DNA of 64,000 bases from Arabidopsis thaliana. Taxonomy: Eukaryota; Streptophyta; Magnoliopsida; Brassicales; Brassicaceae. A model generated the notes under the pieces. It made no database searches and had not been told where the DNA came from. It saw only the letters and a list, made by a program, of their open reading frames with translations. The stretch's first letter is position 1, and every line of letters begins with the position of its first letter. The DNA is taken from contig NC_003070.9 of the NCBI RefSeq assembly GCF_000001735.4, forward strand, positions 26,893,971 to 26,957,970, written 5' to 3'. Shown here piece after piece: positions 23,852 to 34,276 of this stretch. Made by a program: the position numbers and the translations under genes.

Positions 23852-26089
23852 TTACCAGTAGTCATTACAGGAGCAAGAAGAATCTTTGAAATGGTGAAAC
23901 CGATTCGAGTCTCTCATAAGAATCTCTTTTCCCAAAAGCTTAGAAGCTAATTTCATGAAGTTATGGCAATCAATACAGATCCTTGTGTTCTTCATAATCT
24001 GTATCAAATTCACACCACAATCACTCGATTTTCTTCCCTCCATAACCGCAAACGCTAACGCAAGTTTCTCGCTGTGATGTAATAAATTATCTTCCTCCTG
24101 TTCTTCGTCTTCTATATCTTGTGAAGCTGACCTCATTTCTGGAACGTAACCCATCTCCTTTAACCAACTAATCAGTCTCTTCAATTCTCTGTATACGGCT
24201 TCCTTGTCCGGACGGTGTCTTCCTCCCGATGCGAATTCGTGAACCTTGTTTCCTATCTCTGTCCAGCTTAAGTCTGGTTCTTTCCGTACTCTCCATGTTT
24301 CCATCTCCTTTATGCTAAGATTGGCTTCGTTAAAGCTACCTTCTGCGTTGTATATGTTTGACATCTGGATGTAACTCATTGAGTTTGTGGGTTCGACTAG
24401 CTCTTTAAGTTTATCTGCCGCTAACTTACCCAACCGGGTGTTACCGTGCTTTCTACATGATCCCAATAATGCAATCCAAACTACAGCATCTGGGTCCATT
24501 GGCATCTGCTTGATAACCTCTTCTGCCTCAGCAAAACGCTCAGCTCGGCTTAGCATATCGATCACACAAGCGTAGTGATTTAGCTGAGGAAGAGTTTCAG
24601 GTTTCTCAAACATGGATCTGAATATTCTCAATCCTTCTTCTACTCGTCCTGCGTGGCTGCAAGCCGAGAGAAGGGCTATGAAAGTCGCTGAATCGGGGTT
24701 GATGTCCATTTTCTGAAAGACTGGTAGAATTGAGTCTACTTGGCCATGTAATGAGTAAGCCTTGAGCATTGAGTTCCAGGAAACAACATCCCGCGAATCC
24801 ATATCGTCAAATACACGCATACACAAGTCAAGAGAGCCACACTTGGCATACGCATGGATTAATGAGTTGTTCAGCACCGTGTCAGCCAAAAAACCACCCT
24901 TGATCACTTGAGCGTGTATAGACAAAGCATGGCGAGCAGTGACAAGTCCTGCACAAGCTTTTAGTACACTTGAGAAAGTATACCAGTCAGGGCTTAGCTT
25001 CTCCTGACGTAACTGACCAAAGAGATGAATAGCTCTCTCCGGATCATACACTGCAAACGCTGTTATAATCCCATTCCAAGCAACAATGTCCCTGCAGTGA
25101 CTCATTTCCATAAAAAGCTTGTAGCAGTCAGTATAGTCTTCTAACATTTCTGAATAAACTTTAATCAATGCAGTAGCCACTTCAGTCTGAGTCACCAACC
25201 CGGATTTTACAGTCAGAGAATGCAGTTGAAGACAACACTTTGAAACCTCATTAGGAACTAAGTCAGAGCTTTTGTACAAGGAAGAACATATATTAAGCAA
25301 CGTGGCACGATCAAATCCCACTCCATCACTATGCATCCGCATAAAAACGCCAATGGCCTTTTTCCCAAGATTGCAGCACTGAAAAGCAGCAATCATTGAG
25401 TTCCAAGTAACCAAATTCTTAAACTTTATGGCTTCAAACACAGTCCAAGCTTCATATGCTGCGGCACCATCATGACACCTACCGTACATAGAGATAACTG
25501 CATTCGCCACATAGATCGAACAATGTAAACCAAGTTTCAGAGCAAGTCCATGTACCTGCTTTCCAGGCTCATATCGACATGAAGTTAACACGCTTGACAG
25601 CGTAAACTCGTTAGGGAAACAATGGGATAACATAGACGAGAAAAGACAGAATCCCTCTTGCTCATTCCCAGCCTGTACATAGCCTGTGATCAATGCAGTC
25701 CATGAAACAACATTCCTCTCAGGCATTGTATCAAACACCTGTCGTGCGTATAAGATATTCCCACATTTGGCATACATATTAATGAGGAAATTAGCAAGTA
25801 TAACGTTCTGTGAATAACAATAGGGATGTGAGAGCATGTGGTGGTGCAAGTTGATTCCATCGAGGAGATTGCGTTGCTCTGCACATGCTTGGAACAGAGC
25901 TGCGTAAGCCTGTTGAGACTGAAGCTCGACCGGCGCAGAATAGAATAAGGAAACAGCTCGACGGATATCACCAGACCTTACTAACGTACGCAATCCTTCA
26001 ACAAATTCGCGTTTCAGTGCAGAAGGTAAAACAGAAGAGCCAAAGCGCCTCAATGTCCCAAAAGAGATTTGAGATAAGCTTGTAATCAT
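23852..26089 (-). CDS. PPR protein, PLS class with E and DYW domains
   Basis: An intronless frame of 745 residues starts at the ATG at 26089. The first 30 or so residues (MITSLSQISFGTLRRFGSSV) are Ser/Arg-rich without acids, which suggests import into mitochondria or plastid. Alternating P, L and S repeats run from about 65 to 530 (for example NVVSWTALITGYVQAG and DVVSWNSMLKAYSLHG), followed by the E region and a complete DYW domain with the deaminase-like HHSEKLALAFA (HxE), the two Cys pairs (CIDCH and CSC) and the terminal NDYW. Such proteins edit C to U at defined organellar RNA sites. The target cannot be read reliably here without the repeat code. It corresponds to At1g71420. It starts 504 bp from the divergently transcribed NOPCHAP1-like gene. 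Confidence 0.93.
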   Translation of the reverse strand: MITSLSQISFGTLRRFGSSVLPSALKREFVEGLRTLVRSGDIRRAVSLFYSAPVELQSQQAYAALFQACAEQRNLLDGINLHHHMLSHPYCYSQNVILANFLINMYAKCGNILYARQVFDTMPERNVVSWTALITGYVQAGNEQEGFCLFSSMLSHCFPNEFTLSSVLTSCRYEPGKQVHGLALKLGLHCSIYVANAVISMYGRCHDGAAAYEAWTVFEAIKFKNLVTWNSMIAAFQCCNLGKKAIGVFMRMHSDGVGFDRATLLNICSSLYKSSDLVPNEVSKCCLQLHSLTVKSGLVTQTEVATALIKVYSEMLEDYTDCYKLFMEMSHCRDIVAWNGIITAFAVYDPERAIHLFGQLRQEKLSPDWYTFSSVLKACAGLVTARHALSIHAQVIKGGFLADTVLNNSLIHAYAKCGSLDLCMRVFDDMDSRDVVSWNSMLKAYSLHGQVDSILPVFQKMDINPDSATFIALLSACSHAGRVEEGLRIFRSMFEKPETLPQLNHYACVIDMLSRAERFAEAEEVIKQMPMDPDAVVWIALLGSCRKHGNTRLGKLAADKLKELVEPTNSMSYIQMSNIYNAEGSFNEANLSIKEMETWRVRKEPDLSWTEIGNKVHEFASGGRHRPDKEAVYRELKRLISWLKEMGYVPEMRSASQDIEDEEQEEDNLLHHSEKLALAFAVMEGRKSSDCGVNLIQIMKNTRICIDCHNFMKLASKLLGKEILMRDSNRFHHFKDSSCSCNDYW

Positions 26090-26593
26090 CGACGCTCGAA
26101 ATTCATTACCTTGTTTATGAAGACAAATTAAGTAACCAACTGTTTCGTCTGACAGAAACGCCTTTTGTAACTAAACTAATCGGAATTGTGTCTACTTTAT
26201 TGTCCCTAAATCCTCTGTTTTTCCTTAAGAGATGGTAAGATAAAAAAGTTAAGAGGTAAAGTAAACCGGGTATTGCTGCTTGATCAAGATAGATCTTCTG
26301 CGATTCGGTTGAGGAACCAACCGGGTAGGGTAAATCAAAGCTGTCGGTTTAACAAGCGGTTAAAGAGCGGAAGTTACTATTTTGTAGTTAGTACAATTTC
26401 CATATACGTTATGTAAAATATTTTCGATACTTAATAAATTCATAATTTGGGAATTATAAATTGAATGTCAGAACCGAAACCCTAAAGCGATAGCGGCGAC
26501 TTCAAGCTCCACCGACGCAAACTCTTTTTCTAGGTCAAGCTCATAGTTCGTCTTCTTCTCCATAATTCTCACTGATTTCACCAAAGAAAAATC
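26090..26593. promoter_or_regulatory. Divergent promoter with telo-box
   Basis: This 504-bp gap separates the PPR gene (minus) from the small plus-strand gene. A perfect telo-box AAACCCTAA lies at 26477-26485, about 110 nt upstream of the ATG at 26594, and is followed by a TAGCGGCGAC GC-rich stretch. Telo-boxes are typical of plant genes for translation and ribosome assembly. Confidence 0.6.
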
Positions 26594-27088
26594 ATGGAAG
26601 GGAAAGAAAACTGCAAAGATCTCCTGAAATTGGAGCTCAAGAATCCATCTTCTTCCTCTGCTATGGATTCAGCACTTTTGATGTGTACGGATAAGAATAA
26701 GAAGAAGAAGAAGATGGAGGCTCCTCCTCCATCGAAGCCAACGATTGCTCCAGTTCCTAAAAGCCAACTTCTTGGTAAACTTAAAGGCTTCTTGGGGGTT
26801 ATGGCGGAGGCTAACAAAAAGTCTGAGGCAAACCCAGAAGCTTATAATATCGAAGCACTAACGGGTAACGAATCTGAACTTATCGAGATGGACTTGATGC
26901 TCGGTGTCGCTGATCTCAACACGCCTGAAGCAGTCAGTGCGGCTGAAGCTGCTATTGCCGGCATTGGTCCGGCCGCTGAAAGTGGAGATTCGAGCAGCGA
27001 TGATGAGAGTGATAGCGAAAGTGAAGGAGAGGAGAGTAAGAGTGCAGAATGTAGCAGAAAACGATCCAAGATCATTGAGCTCTCATAA
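26594..27088 (+). CDS. Small NOPCHAP1-like (DUF4598-type) protein
   Basis: An intronless 164-residue frame begins ATGGAAGGGAAAG in an AAAATCATGG context. It has a Lys-rich patch (NKKKKKK, about 34-40) and a central block (KSQLLGKLKGFLGVMAEANK, then NIEALTGNE, then LIEMDLMLGVADL, about 56-108). An acidic Ser/Asp/Glu tail (SSSDDESDSESEGEE) ends in a basic RKRSK. The central pattern (FL..M..AN, NIE, I.MD..L....L) resembles the conserved core of animal NOPCHAP1 (C12orf45), a chaperone adaptor that hands NOP58 to the R2TP complex for box C/D snoRNP assembly. This is family-pattern reasoning without a search. The telo-box promoter agrees with a ribosome-biogenesis job. It corresponds to At1g71430, annotated as unknown as far as I recall. 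Confidence 0.75.
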   Translation: MEGKENCKDLLKLELKNPSSSSAMDSALLMCTDKNKKKKKMEAPPPSKPTIAPVPKSQLLGKLKGFLGVMAEANKKSEANPEAYNIEALTGNESELIEMDLMLGVADLNTPEAVSAAEAAIAGIGPAAESGDSSSDDESDSESEGEESKSAECSRKRSKIIELS

Positions 27089-27300
27089 AATAAAACATGT
27101 TGTCTCTTCTCAATTTCAATTTTTTTTTAACTTTGTATGAAACTTTTGCAATGATGATGATGGTTCTGGAACTATTAATGTTTTTACGTGGGTTCAAGTT
27201 ACTTGCAAAAGATGGATAAACTATTAATGTTCACAGTGACAATCCATAAAATAAATCGAGTTTAAATTCTGAAGAGTGTGTAGTATGTGATGACCTTAAC

Positions 27301-30300
27301 TTAACTCTCTTCGTCAACAAGAAGTGTGGAGCCGTCGCAGATTCCAACGTCAAGTAATGTTGCAGTCTCGTCATCGAGTGCTGTCGGAAAAGGTGAGCCC
27401 TGCCACGGAAATATAAGATTGTTTCGTTGATATGATGAAGATAAGCGATACAACATACATATATAGTCGAAACTCGAAACGTTTTCTTTCAAGTTAATGA
27501 TTATTAGGAAAAGATACCTCTTCCTGCAGAAATAATCTTGGCTTGATGGACTTGAGCTTGAAAAAGTTCTCAGATAAGATCTTCAGCTTTCCAACCTGTT
27601 ACAAACACCAATCGAAAACTTTCAATAAAACGGTACATATTTTCCGAGTTTTAGACTTCGGATTCTCAATACAAAAGAAAAAAGTAGTGACAACCGTGAT
27701 ACTGCCCGGTAACTTCTTTGTCAAGTGAGGTTTTTCACCCATTGATGGACCAACGCATTTGAGAGTAATGGCTGCACATGTCATTGTGATTTAAAAGCAG
27801 GTTCTATACAATCAATGAACCTTAAGTAAGATACGCTTAACGAGTCATACAGATAAGTCCAGATGCTATATTCTTAGGGCCGCTGTTCTCAGCTGATGCT
27901 CTTTCGTCCTCAATTCCATGAAGTTTCTTGAGTTCATAAAATCTGAAATATCACAAGCACGGCTAACTTTTTCTTATATCACTTTCATCTGGTAGATACT
28001 TTCATTGAAAGAAGAAAATAGGGTTTGAAAACCAAAATAGAACCCTTTACTGTTTTGTTTGGGAAGAATTGATTGAAGAAAATATAGTTTTGCAAAATGT
28101 ACCTAGGGTGGAGCAGCTCAATCTCCCCAGACTTGTCATTTAACTTTGACATCACCATTCGGACATACCTGCGACCATCCAAAGAAACTAAGCATAGTAC
28201 TGACGCTGAACCAAACAACAAGATTGACCAAGATGAGGCATTGACGATTTACCGGATCTCAGAATCCTTCTTCTCACGAGCTCTTACCTGAAAAGAATAA
28301 CCCAGTAGAGTCAGATGAATGAAAGGTAACAGTATGTTAAACATTTTTTAAGGCACTTGTTCTACCTCACTCCCATTCAGCACTTGTACTTTTGTCAACC
28401 TTGCAACGAGAACAAATCTTGGGACACCACCTCTTACAGGATCAGATATTGGGTTTTCCGAAAGCCTGATGTCCTATTACTTGACGAGGGAAGGTCAATT
28501 AAAGTACATATTTAAAAGTCTACCTGGCTATTAAATAATTAATGCTTATGCCTCTATAACAAGTATCATGACTGATCTATTAGAGTATTACAGAACAAAA
28601 GATCAGTACCACTAACTGAGGAAACCCATTCAGTGCGTCTACTGAGGCCAAATCGCCAATGTTGTTGGCTCCTGAGAAATACAATGGACAGAATAAATGG
28701 CCAAATTTCAAGAGAGGAGGACACTACACTTGAGGAGATTACCTAGAAGAAGACAACTCAGACTAGGAAATGGGTCGCTGCCTTTCTCTGATGATTCAGT
28801 GCCATTTACAGACTGAAAGATGCGTGAAAGCTTATTCTTATTCAGGTAAAGCTGCTCCAAGCTGAGAAACAACGTTTAGATTATCAATTTTTAGAAAGAA
28901 TTAACGGTGCAATGTATATTTACAGGTCCATCAACTATGAGTAGAAAGGAAAAAAAAAAGTATTACTGACCATGGAAGTTGAGATAGCTTTAATACTTCA
29001 CTCCAATCGGAAATACAATTATCATCCAAGTTCAGTAGCCGCAGAGAGTTAAATGCTTGATCATCTGATGAGGACGTGGACTGCAAGAACCAACCAGGGG
29101 GAAAAAGGGAGTTCACAATTTGCAAGCTAAATACCCAAGTTTTTAAAGCAAAAGAAGTGTTAGAATGAGCGTAATTCAAGTATCGTCTTCAAAGAGACCA
29201 AACCGATTTCCAAGCGTTTTCAGACTATATCCTACTTGGAGCAACAGAGTAACCATTGAAGCTACAAAATAAAACATTACTGTTATGGTAGATATCATGT
29301 TCCCCATCAGATGCAACTCCTCAATTCCAGGTAACGAGCGCCTAAGAATTTCAACCTGCTCCAGGACGGTAAGAACCATAAAAGTCAAAAACTGCAATAA
29401 TGCTCAACTAGTTCATAAGCAAAAAAAAAAATAGTAAAAGAGTCACATATCACCTGAGTCCAGCTCAGACCACTATTATTCAGAACCAAAACACGGATAT
29501 TTTTTAACTGTGGCAGAGACTTGATATCACTTGACAAAGAATTGCAAGACAAATTAAGGGTTGTAAGTGCTGGTAACTGTTCACAAAGAGCACCAATCTC
29601 CTGAAAGCCAAAAGAACAAAAGATCAATCATAAACTCTAACACATTAGTTGATGATAGATAAAACAGTAACGACTCATACCTCCCAGTCAGAAATCAAGT
29701 TTCCAGTTAAGTCCAGCAGCTTCAAATCTGTAACAGAGGAACCAAATAACATCACAACACGCTCATCTAAAGGTCGTGAGAAAGAAAGAGTCACACGATT
29801 ATCTTTGACAATGGCAGAGCTGAAACTAGATCAAACTTACTTGGTAGAATTGAACCCAAATCAGATGAAACTCCAAGAGAACTAACACCAAGATACGAAA
29901 GAGAAGCACTCGTAAGCTCCTCGAACCGACTTAACTTATCCTGGATCTTATCCCCTCCTAAAAGCTGAATCGAAACACGTCTATTCCCAGCAGAGAGAAC
30001 ATACATTTCATCTAACAAAAACAAAGAAGAAGATTCATTATTTCAAATTCCAAAAACTCACTGAAACTAAAATATAACATTCTCTTTCAAGACCTTCTTC
30101 GTCCTTAGTTGAAATTGTTCTGTATCTAAGCTCCAAAGCTTGAAGCAATGTGATACCGCGACTAAGATTCTGGGAACGAACAAATGAAGCTGAGCTCTGA
30201 GAACGACCGTTAAAGTAGAAAACGCCATTGACGGAACCGTTATGTTTTCCATCACCGTCTTGATCCCAATCAACGCCGATCCAAGTTCCGGAGTATCCCT

Positions 30301-30403
30301 CCACATCTCCGACGTATTTCACGGTGCCCACACGACGCGAATCGTTGAGAGAGTGGACTCGCTGCCCGATTATGAAAGACTCGTTGCTAGACTCAGCCTT
30401 CAT
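27301..30403 (-). CDS. TFCE: Tubulin-folding cofactor E
   Basis: Fifteen exons (30094-30403, 29841-30011, 29681-29727, 29454-29600, 29281-29355, 28971-29080, 28743-28861, 28610-28671, 28366-28473, 28253-28287, 28103-28168, 27851-27942, 27695-27771, 27518-27595, 27301-27399) encode 531 residues, the known length of PFIFFERLING. An N-terminal CAP-Gly domain (about 24-80, VGTVKYVGDVEGYSGTWIGV) is followed by an LRR domain (about 150-370, for example LTTLNLSCNSL and LRLLNLDDNCISDW) and a C-terminal ubiquitin-like domain (about 440-531). TFCE helps assemble alpha/beta-tubulin dimers in the cytosol, and mutants have multinucleate swollen cells. The CAP-Gly GKNDG motif reads GKHNG here. Several exons are only 35-80 nt long. 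It converges with the NOPCHAP1-like gene (212-bp gap). GGGCC/GCCCA elements lie 100-170 nt upstream. Confidence 0.95.
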
Positions 30404-30500
30404 TTTTGGAAATTACGTCTGAAACAACCGATGAAAACGAATTTGTCGATTTGAGAAATCCGCCGGAAAAATCAAGCTGACGTCAGATTAACGTCAAGAG

Positions 30501-30575
30501 TGGGCCGAAACTTAATGGGCTTATAAAACCCTCAACAAAAGTAAAATTATAGAGATGGGCTAATTTAAAGCCCAT
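30501..30575. promoter_or_regulatory. GCCCA/TGGGC elements upstream of TFCE
   Basis: TGGGCC at 30501-30506, TGGGC at 30516-30520 and 30556-30560, and GCCCA at 30570-30574 are clustered 100-170 nt upstream of the TFCE ATG. This is the common housekeeping-type site II arrangement. Confidence 0.5.
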
Positions 30576-32429
30576 ATGAGAAAGAAGTCAAACGATTCTC
30601 GTGCCGACAGTGGTCAAAGGAACTTAAAGTGGCAACTTTTGTTTTGGCTATGTTCGGACGAAAGGAGTGTACTTAAGTTTTGGATTAAACTAATAATTAA
30701 GACTTTTTTTTTTTTTTTTGATGATAATAGACACTTAAGTCCTCAAAATAGGAATCCAGCTGCAACACACCATTAGTACAAAAAATCCTCTCTAATTAGG
30801 AATCCAGCTTGCAATTCACCACCAATTCGAATTCACGCACGCACACATATCTCTTTCTCTCAATGTTCATCTTTACGAAGCCCAATGGACATCTTCCATT
30901 GTTGAGAAGTGAGAACCACACTTCTTTTGTTTAATTTAGTATTTTAACTAAATAAAATCTTTCAAATAGAATTTAATTCTCCAAAACCTGAATTTGAGTA
31001 TGACATAATCTTTTCATATATTTGGTCCTTCTAAATTTAAATAAAAAAGGGTTTAGTTCCTTTTTTTTGTTAATTAGCTTTAGTTCTTGATACAACCAAA
31101 TATATGAAAATATAAAGGTATATGTTAATATATCAAAGCATACATCATTGGATCTTTTCTAAGGAGGAGAAATTTTGGAGCTCGTTTCATTGTTTTCCTC
31201 AACGCGTAAGACCCATGTTTAGTGCTTACGCTGAGTAGAAAACAAACAACAAAAGGGAAAGAAGAAGAAGAACCAATCAAATTTGAATTATTTTTTCGTC
31301 CCATTGTTACGTTGAGTTATTTACAAGTACGAACTATATACTAAAGAGCTTTTATCAAATCAGAAATATAAGAAAAATGAAGTCGGTGGTCTAAAGAAAC
31401 TTTTGTTTTCTTCTAGCTTCTAACTTTCTAAACTCATATATAATCAATGACACATGTTTACACAGCATTAGTTTCTGTTTGTTTGTTTTTTTGTTATTCA
31501 AATTCCTCTATTTCTGTCTCATTTCAAGTTAACTTTATATCTTCTGTCTTTTCCGCCAGAGAAAACAAAAAGCTATCCTTTTCAAACCAAGACTCTTCCC
31601 TCCGACACTCATGCAAAGCAGACAGAGATGTGATTTTATACACGTTCGTTCTATTACTCAAAACAAAACAAAAAATTGTCTAAACCGTCTTACTTAAAAG
31701 ACCGTGATGCAAAGAAATGTAATATTTGTTTTAAAGCATAGGCCGATATATCTCAAATGGTTGCAACAACTGTTTTAAAAAATAAAACACTACGCAAGCA
31801 ACTACCCAACGTATATAACTCATTTTCTAAACGTGTTAAGATGAAACAATATATATTAGATATTTAGATACATGGGAAACTATCTAAAATATTATCACTG
31901 ATAATATTTGTATATATATAGACATATATATATATATATATATAATCAAATAGCAAACCATAATATTTTAAAAAATATCATATATGAGAATTAGACAAAA
32001 CATTATATTCAAAGAATTAAGAATGTCATGTTTTAGTAGGAACGAAATTTAAAAATAATTTATCGAGGCGCACAATCAATTAAAAAAAAAGATTGAACAT
32101 TAAATGATCATTTATTATCGTATGTGTTGAGTCAACTAAAGCAGTCTAAGAGCATCTAGTTGTCTAACTTCAGTGATAATGTCCGACTAAAAAAAAACTT
32201 CATTGATAACAAAAATGCATAATTCCAAAGCTTAAGAGATATTTTGTTTACTTCTTTATTAAAAAAAAAGAGAGAGAGATATTTGCCACAATCTATGACT
32301 ATATAATGGAATCTAAAATCTAAAAAATAAAATCAGACTAAATAAAGCTACACATAGTTAGATTTTTTTTTTTAACTCATATATATTGATCACACAAAAG
32401 AACTATCAATAAAATTCAAATGTGGTAAT

Positions 32430-32580
32430 CAATCAAATGTGGTAGCCTAATGATTAAGGGCATATCTTGTAGATAGATGCTAGGGATCAAAATTTCATCC
32501 TTGAAGCAACCAAAATGTCTTAGAATTAGTAAGCTTGATTAGTAAAATAAATTATTACCAATGTTTTTTTATATTACGAC
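32430..32580 (+). mobile_element. Possible decayed tRNA-derived SINE
   Basis: GTGGTAGCCTAATGATTAAGG (about 32439-32459) resembles the A-box head of plant tRNA-derived SINEs. About 25 nt further on, GGGATCAAAATTTCATCC (about 32483-32500) sits where a degenerate B box would be, and the segment ends in a T-rich tract. No clear target-site duplication was found, so the call is tentative. Confidence 0.25.
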
Positions 32581-32996
32581 CAATGTTTTAATTGATCAAT
32601 TGACTCAAGAAAAGGAAGATTATTATGACCCAATGAGCTTTGACATTTGTTTTAGGATAAATCCCACTTTTGCACCAACTCTTAGCATCACAAAGTTATG
32701 GAATGGATCACAAAAGGGTCCCATAGATGATGCAAGAAAACCGCGTCTACTATAGCAAATCCAATCTCTTAAAACAAAACCTTAATATTCTGCCTCTTTC
32801 CTAAAACCTCTCATTAGTTTACTCATATTACTATTTGAGGGAATCTACAGTGCATTGATACTAAATAGATAACACTTGTTACACCCACAAAGGCCCATAA
32901 CAATTTTGAAGTTTCCTCGAAGCTAACTTTGGAGGCTTTGAGATTTTAAAACGAGTACACAGGAGTTTATCTGCTGTTAAGATACTAATCCACACC

Positions 32997-33004
32997 TATA
33001 AATA
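32997..33004 (+). promoter_or_regulatory. TATA box of ERF021
   Basis: TATAAATA lies about 115 nt upstream of the ERF021 ATG. The predicted leader is A/C-rich and ends with a (TG)n run directly before the start codon. Confidence 0.6.
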
Positions 33005-33117
33005 AGTGCTGACAGTTACAAACATTCCAACATCAAAATCCAAACAGACAAAATACAAAATACAAAAACAACAAACACTCTTGAGCAAAAACTTTGTGTG
33101 CGTGTGTGTGTGTGTTC

Positions 33118-33669
33118 ATGGCTGGTCTTAGGAATTCCGGTAACAGCGACAAAGCGCAAAACGATGGCAAAGGTGTACCATCTGCCTACAGAGGAGTCCG
33201 GAAGAGAAAATGGGGGAAATGGGTGTCTGAAATCCGTGAACCGGGGACCAAGAACCGTATCTGGCTAGGCAGTTTCGAGACTCCTGAAATGGCTGCAACC
33301 GCATACGACGTGGCAGCATTTCATTTCAGAGGGAGAGAAGCTCGTCTCAACTTCCCTGAGCTCGCCAGCAGCCTTCCACGTCCTGCAGACTCTAGCTCAG
33401 ACAGCATTCGCATGGCAGTTCATGAGGCAACACTCTGCCGCACCACCGAAGGAACAGAGTCAGCCATGCAAGTGGACAGCTCAAGCTCCTCCAATGTAGC
33501 TCCAACAATGGTCAGACTCTCGCCCAGGGAAATTCAAGCGATCAACGAGTCAACTTTGGGATCTCCTACTACAATGATGCATTCAACATACGACCCTATG
33601 GAGTTTGCTAATGATGTGGAGATGAATGCTTGGGAAACATACCAGAGTGACTTTCTTTGGGACCCTTAA
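33118..33669 (+). CDS. ERF021: AP2/ERF transcription factor, DREB-type group II (A-5)
   Basis: An intronless 183-residue frame starts at the ATG at 33118; the eight codons upstream are a translated (TG)n run without ATG. A single AP2 domain covers about residues 23-81 ([51 protein letters not shown]), with the DREB-type Val at the usual specificity position ([10 protein letters not shown]). A short acidic C-terminus ends [13 protein letters not shown]. Such factors bind GCC or DRE elements in the nucleus and respond to stress; direct targets are not known to me. ERF020, a related member, lies about 11 kb downstream on the same strand. Confidence 0.93.
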   Translation: MAGLRNSGNSDKAQNDGKGVPSAYRGVRKRKWGKWVSEIREPGTKNRIWLGSFETPEMAATAYDVAAFHFRGREARLNFPELASSLPRPADSSSDSIRMAVHEATLCRTTEGTESAMQVDSSSSSNVAPTMVRLSPREIQAINESTLGSPTTMMHSTYDPMEFANDVEMNAWETYQSDFLWDP

Positions 33670-34276
33670 CCCCAAAACCTAACTCATGGAGAGCTTCTAC
33701 AGCTCAATCTTACAATACCAGCATAAGTTACTGGCTTAGAATACTTAAATTTATTGAAGTTTAGTTTTCAGAGTCTACCACAAGGGTTGTTGATTCTGAC
33801 GTTATAGCAAAGAATAAAGCTCATCAGATTTTGGAGGGAAAGACTCTATGAGCTTGATGGGTCCCTGAAAGGACCTCTTCACAAATATTTTTAAATTTTT
33901 TTGTTACTAGTAGAAACATAGATTATGAGGTGTGACTTATTATTATTTTTTACAATTGTTTGTTACCTCATTGATGTATTTGATTTGATATAATATTGAA
34001 TGGTTTCCTGAAAGCTATAAGATATTTTATTCTTACTAGACTTGTGTTCTCTCTTGACTTTCTTCCCTTAACTAATCTTAAGAAAACTCTACATTTGATA
34101 CTGCAAGATTTTTACAAGTTGAACAAAATTCAATCATTCTGGAACCAAATTCAGTATATACAGCACTATTAATGCAAGTTCTTGGAAACAAGAGAACAGA
34201 ATATACTTCTCATAACTCTTCGAGCAACTTACTTGGTGGCTTTGAGAAAAAGCAAAGAAGATGTCTGAATCTGCAG
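33670..34276. other. Convergent 3' region between ERF021 and the PPR gene
   Basis: About 600 bp of AT-rich sequence, expected to hold the two 3'-UTRs. No gene is seen. Confidence 0.6.

Larger units (their letters stand above)
30576..33117. other. Intergenic region between TFCE and ERF021
   Basis: About 2.5 kb between divergent genes. It contains an imperfect direct repeat of TAGGAATCCAGCT (about 30750 and 30799), a TA/CA-rich microsatellite (about 31912-31944), a tRNA-head-like segment that may be a decayed SINE (about 32430-32580), and the ERF021 promoter with a (TG)n leader. No gene is supported. Confidence 0.5.

Noticed and set aside
33094-33117. N-terminal extension of ERF021 (CACVCVF)
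   Set aside because: It is a (TG)n tract read from a TTG codon; the first ATG is at 33118.
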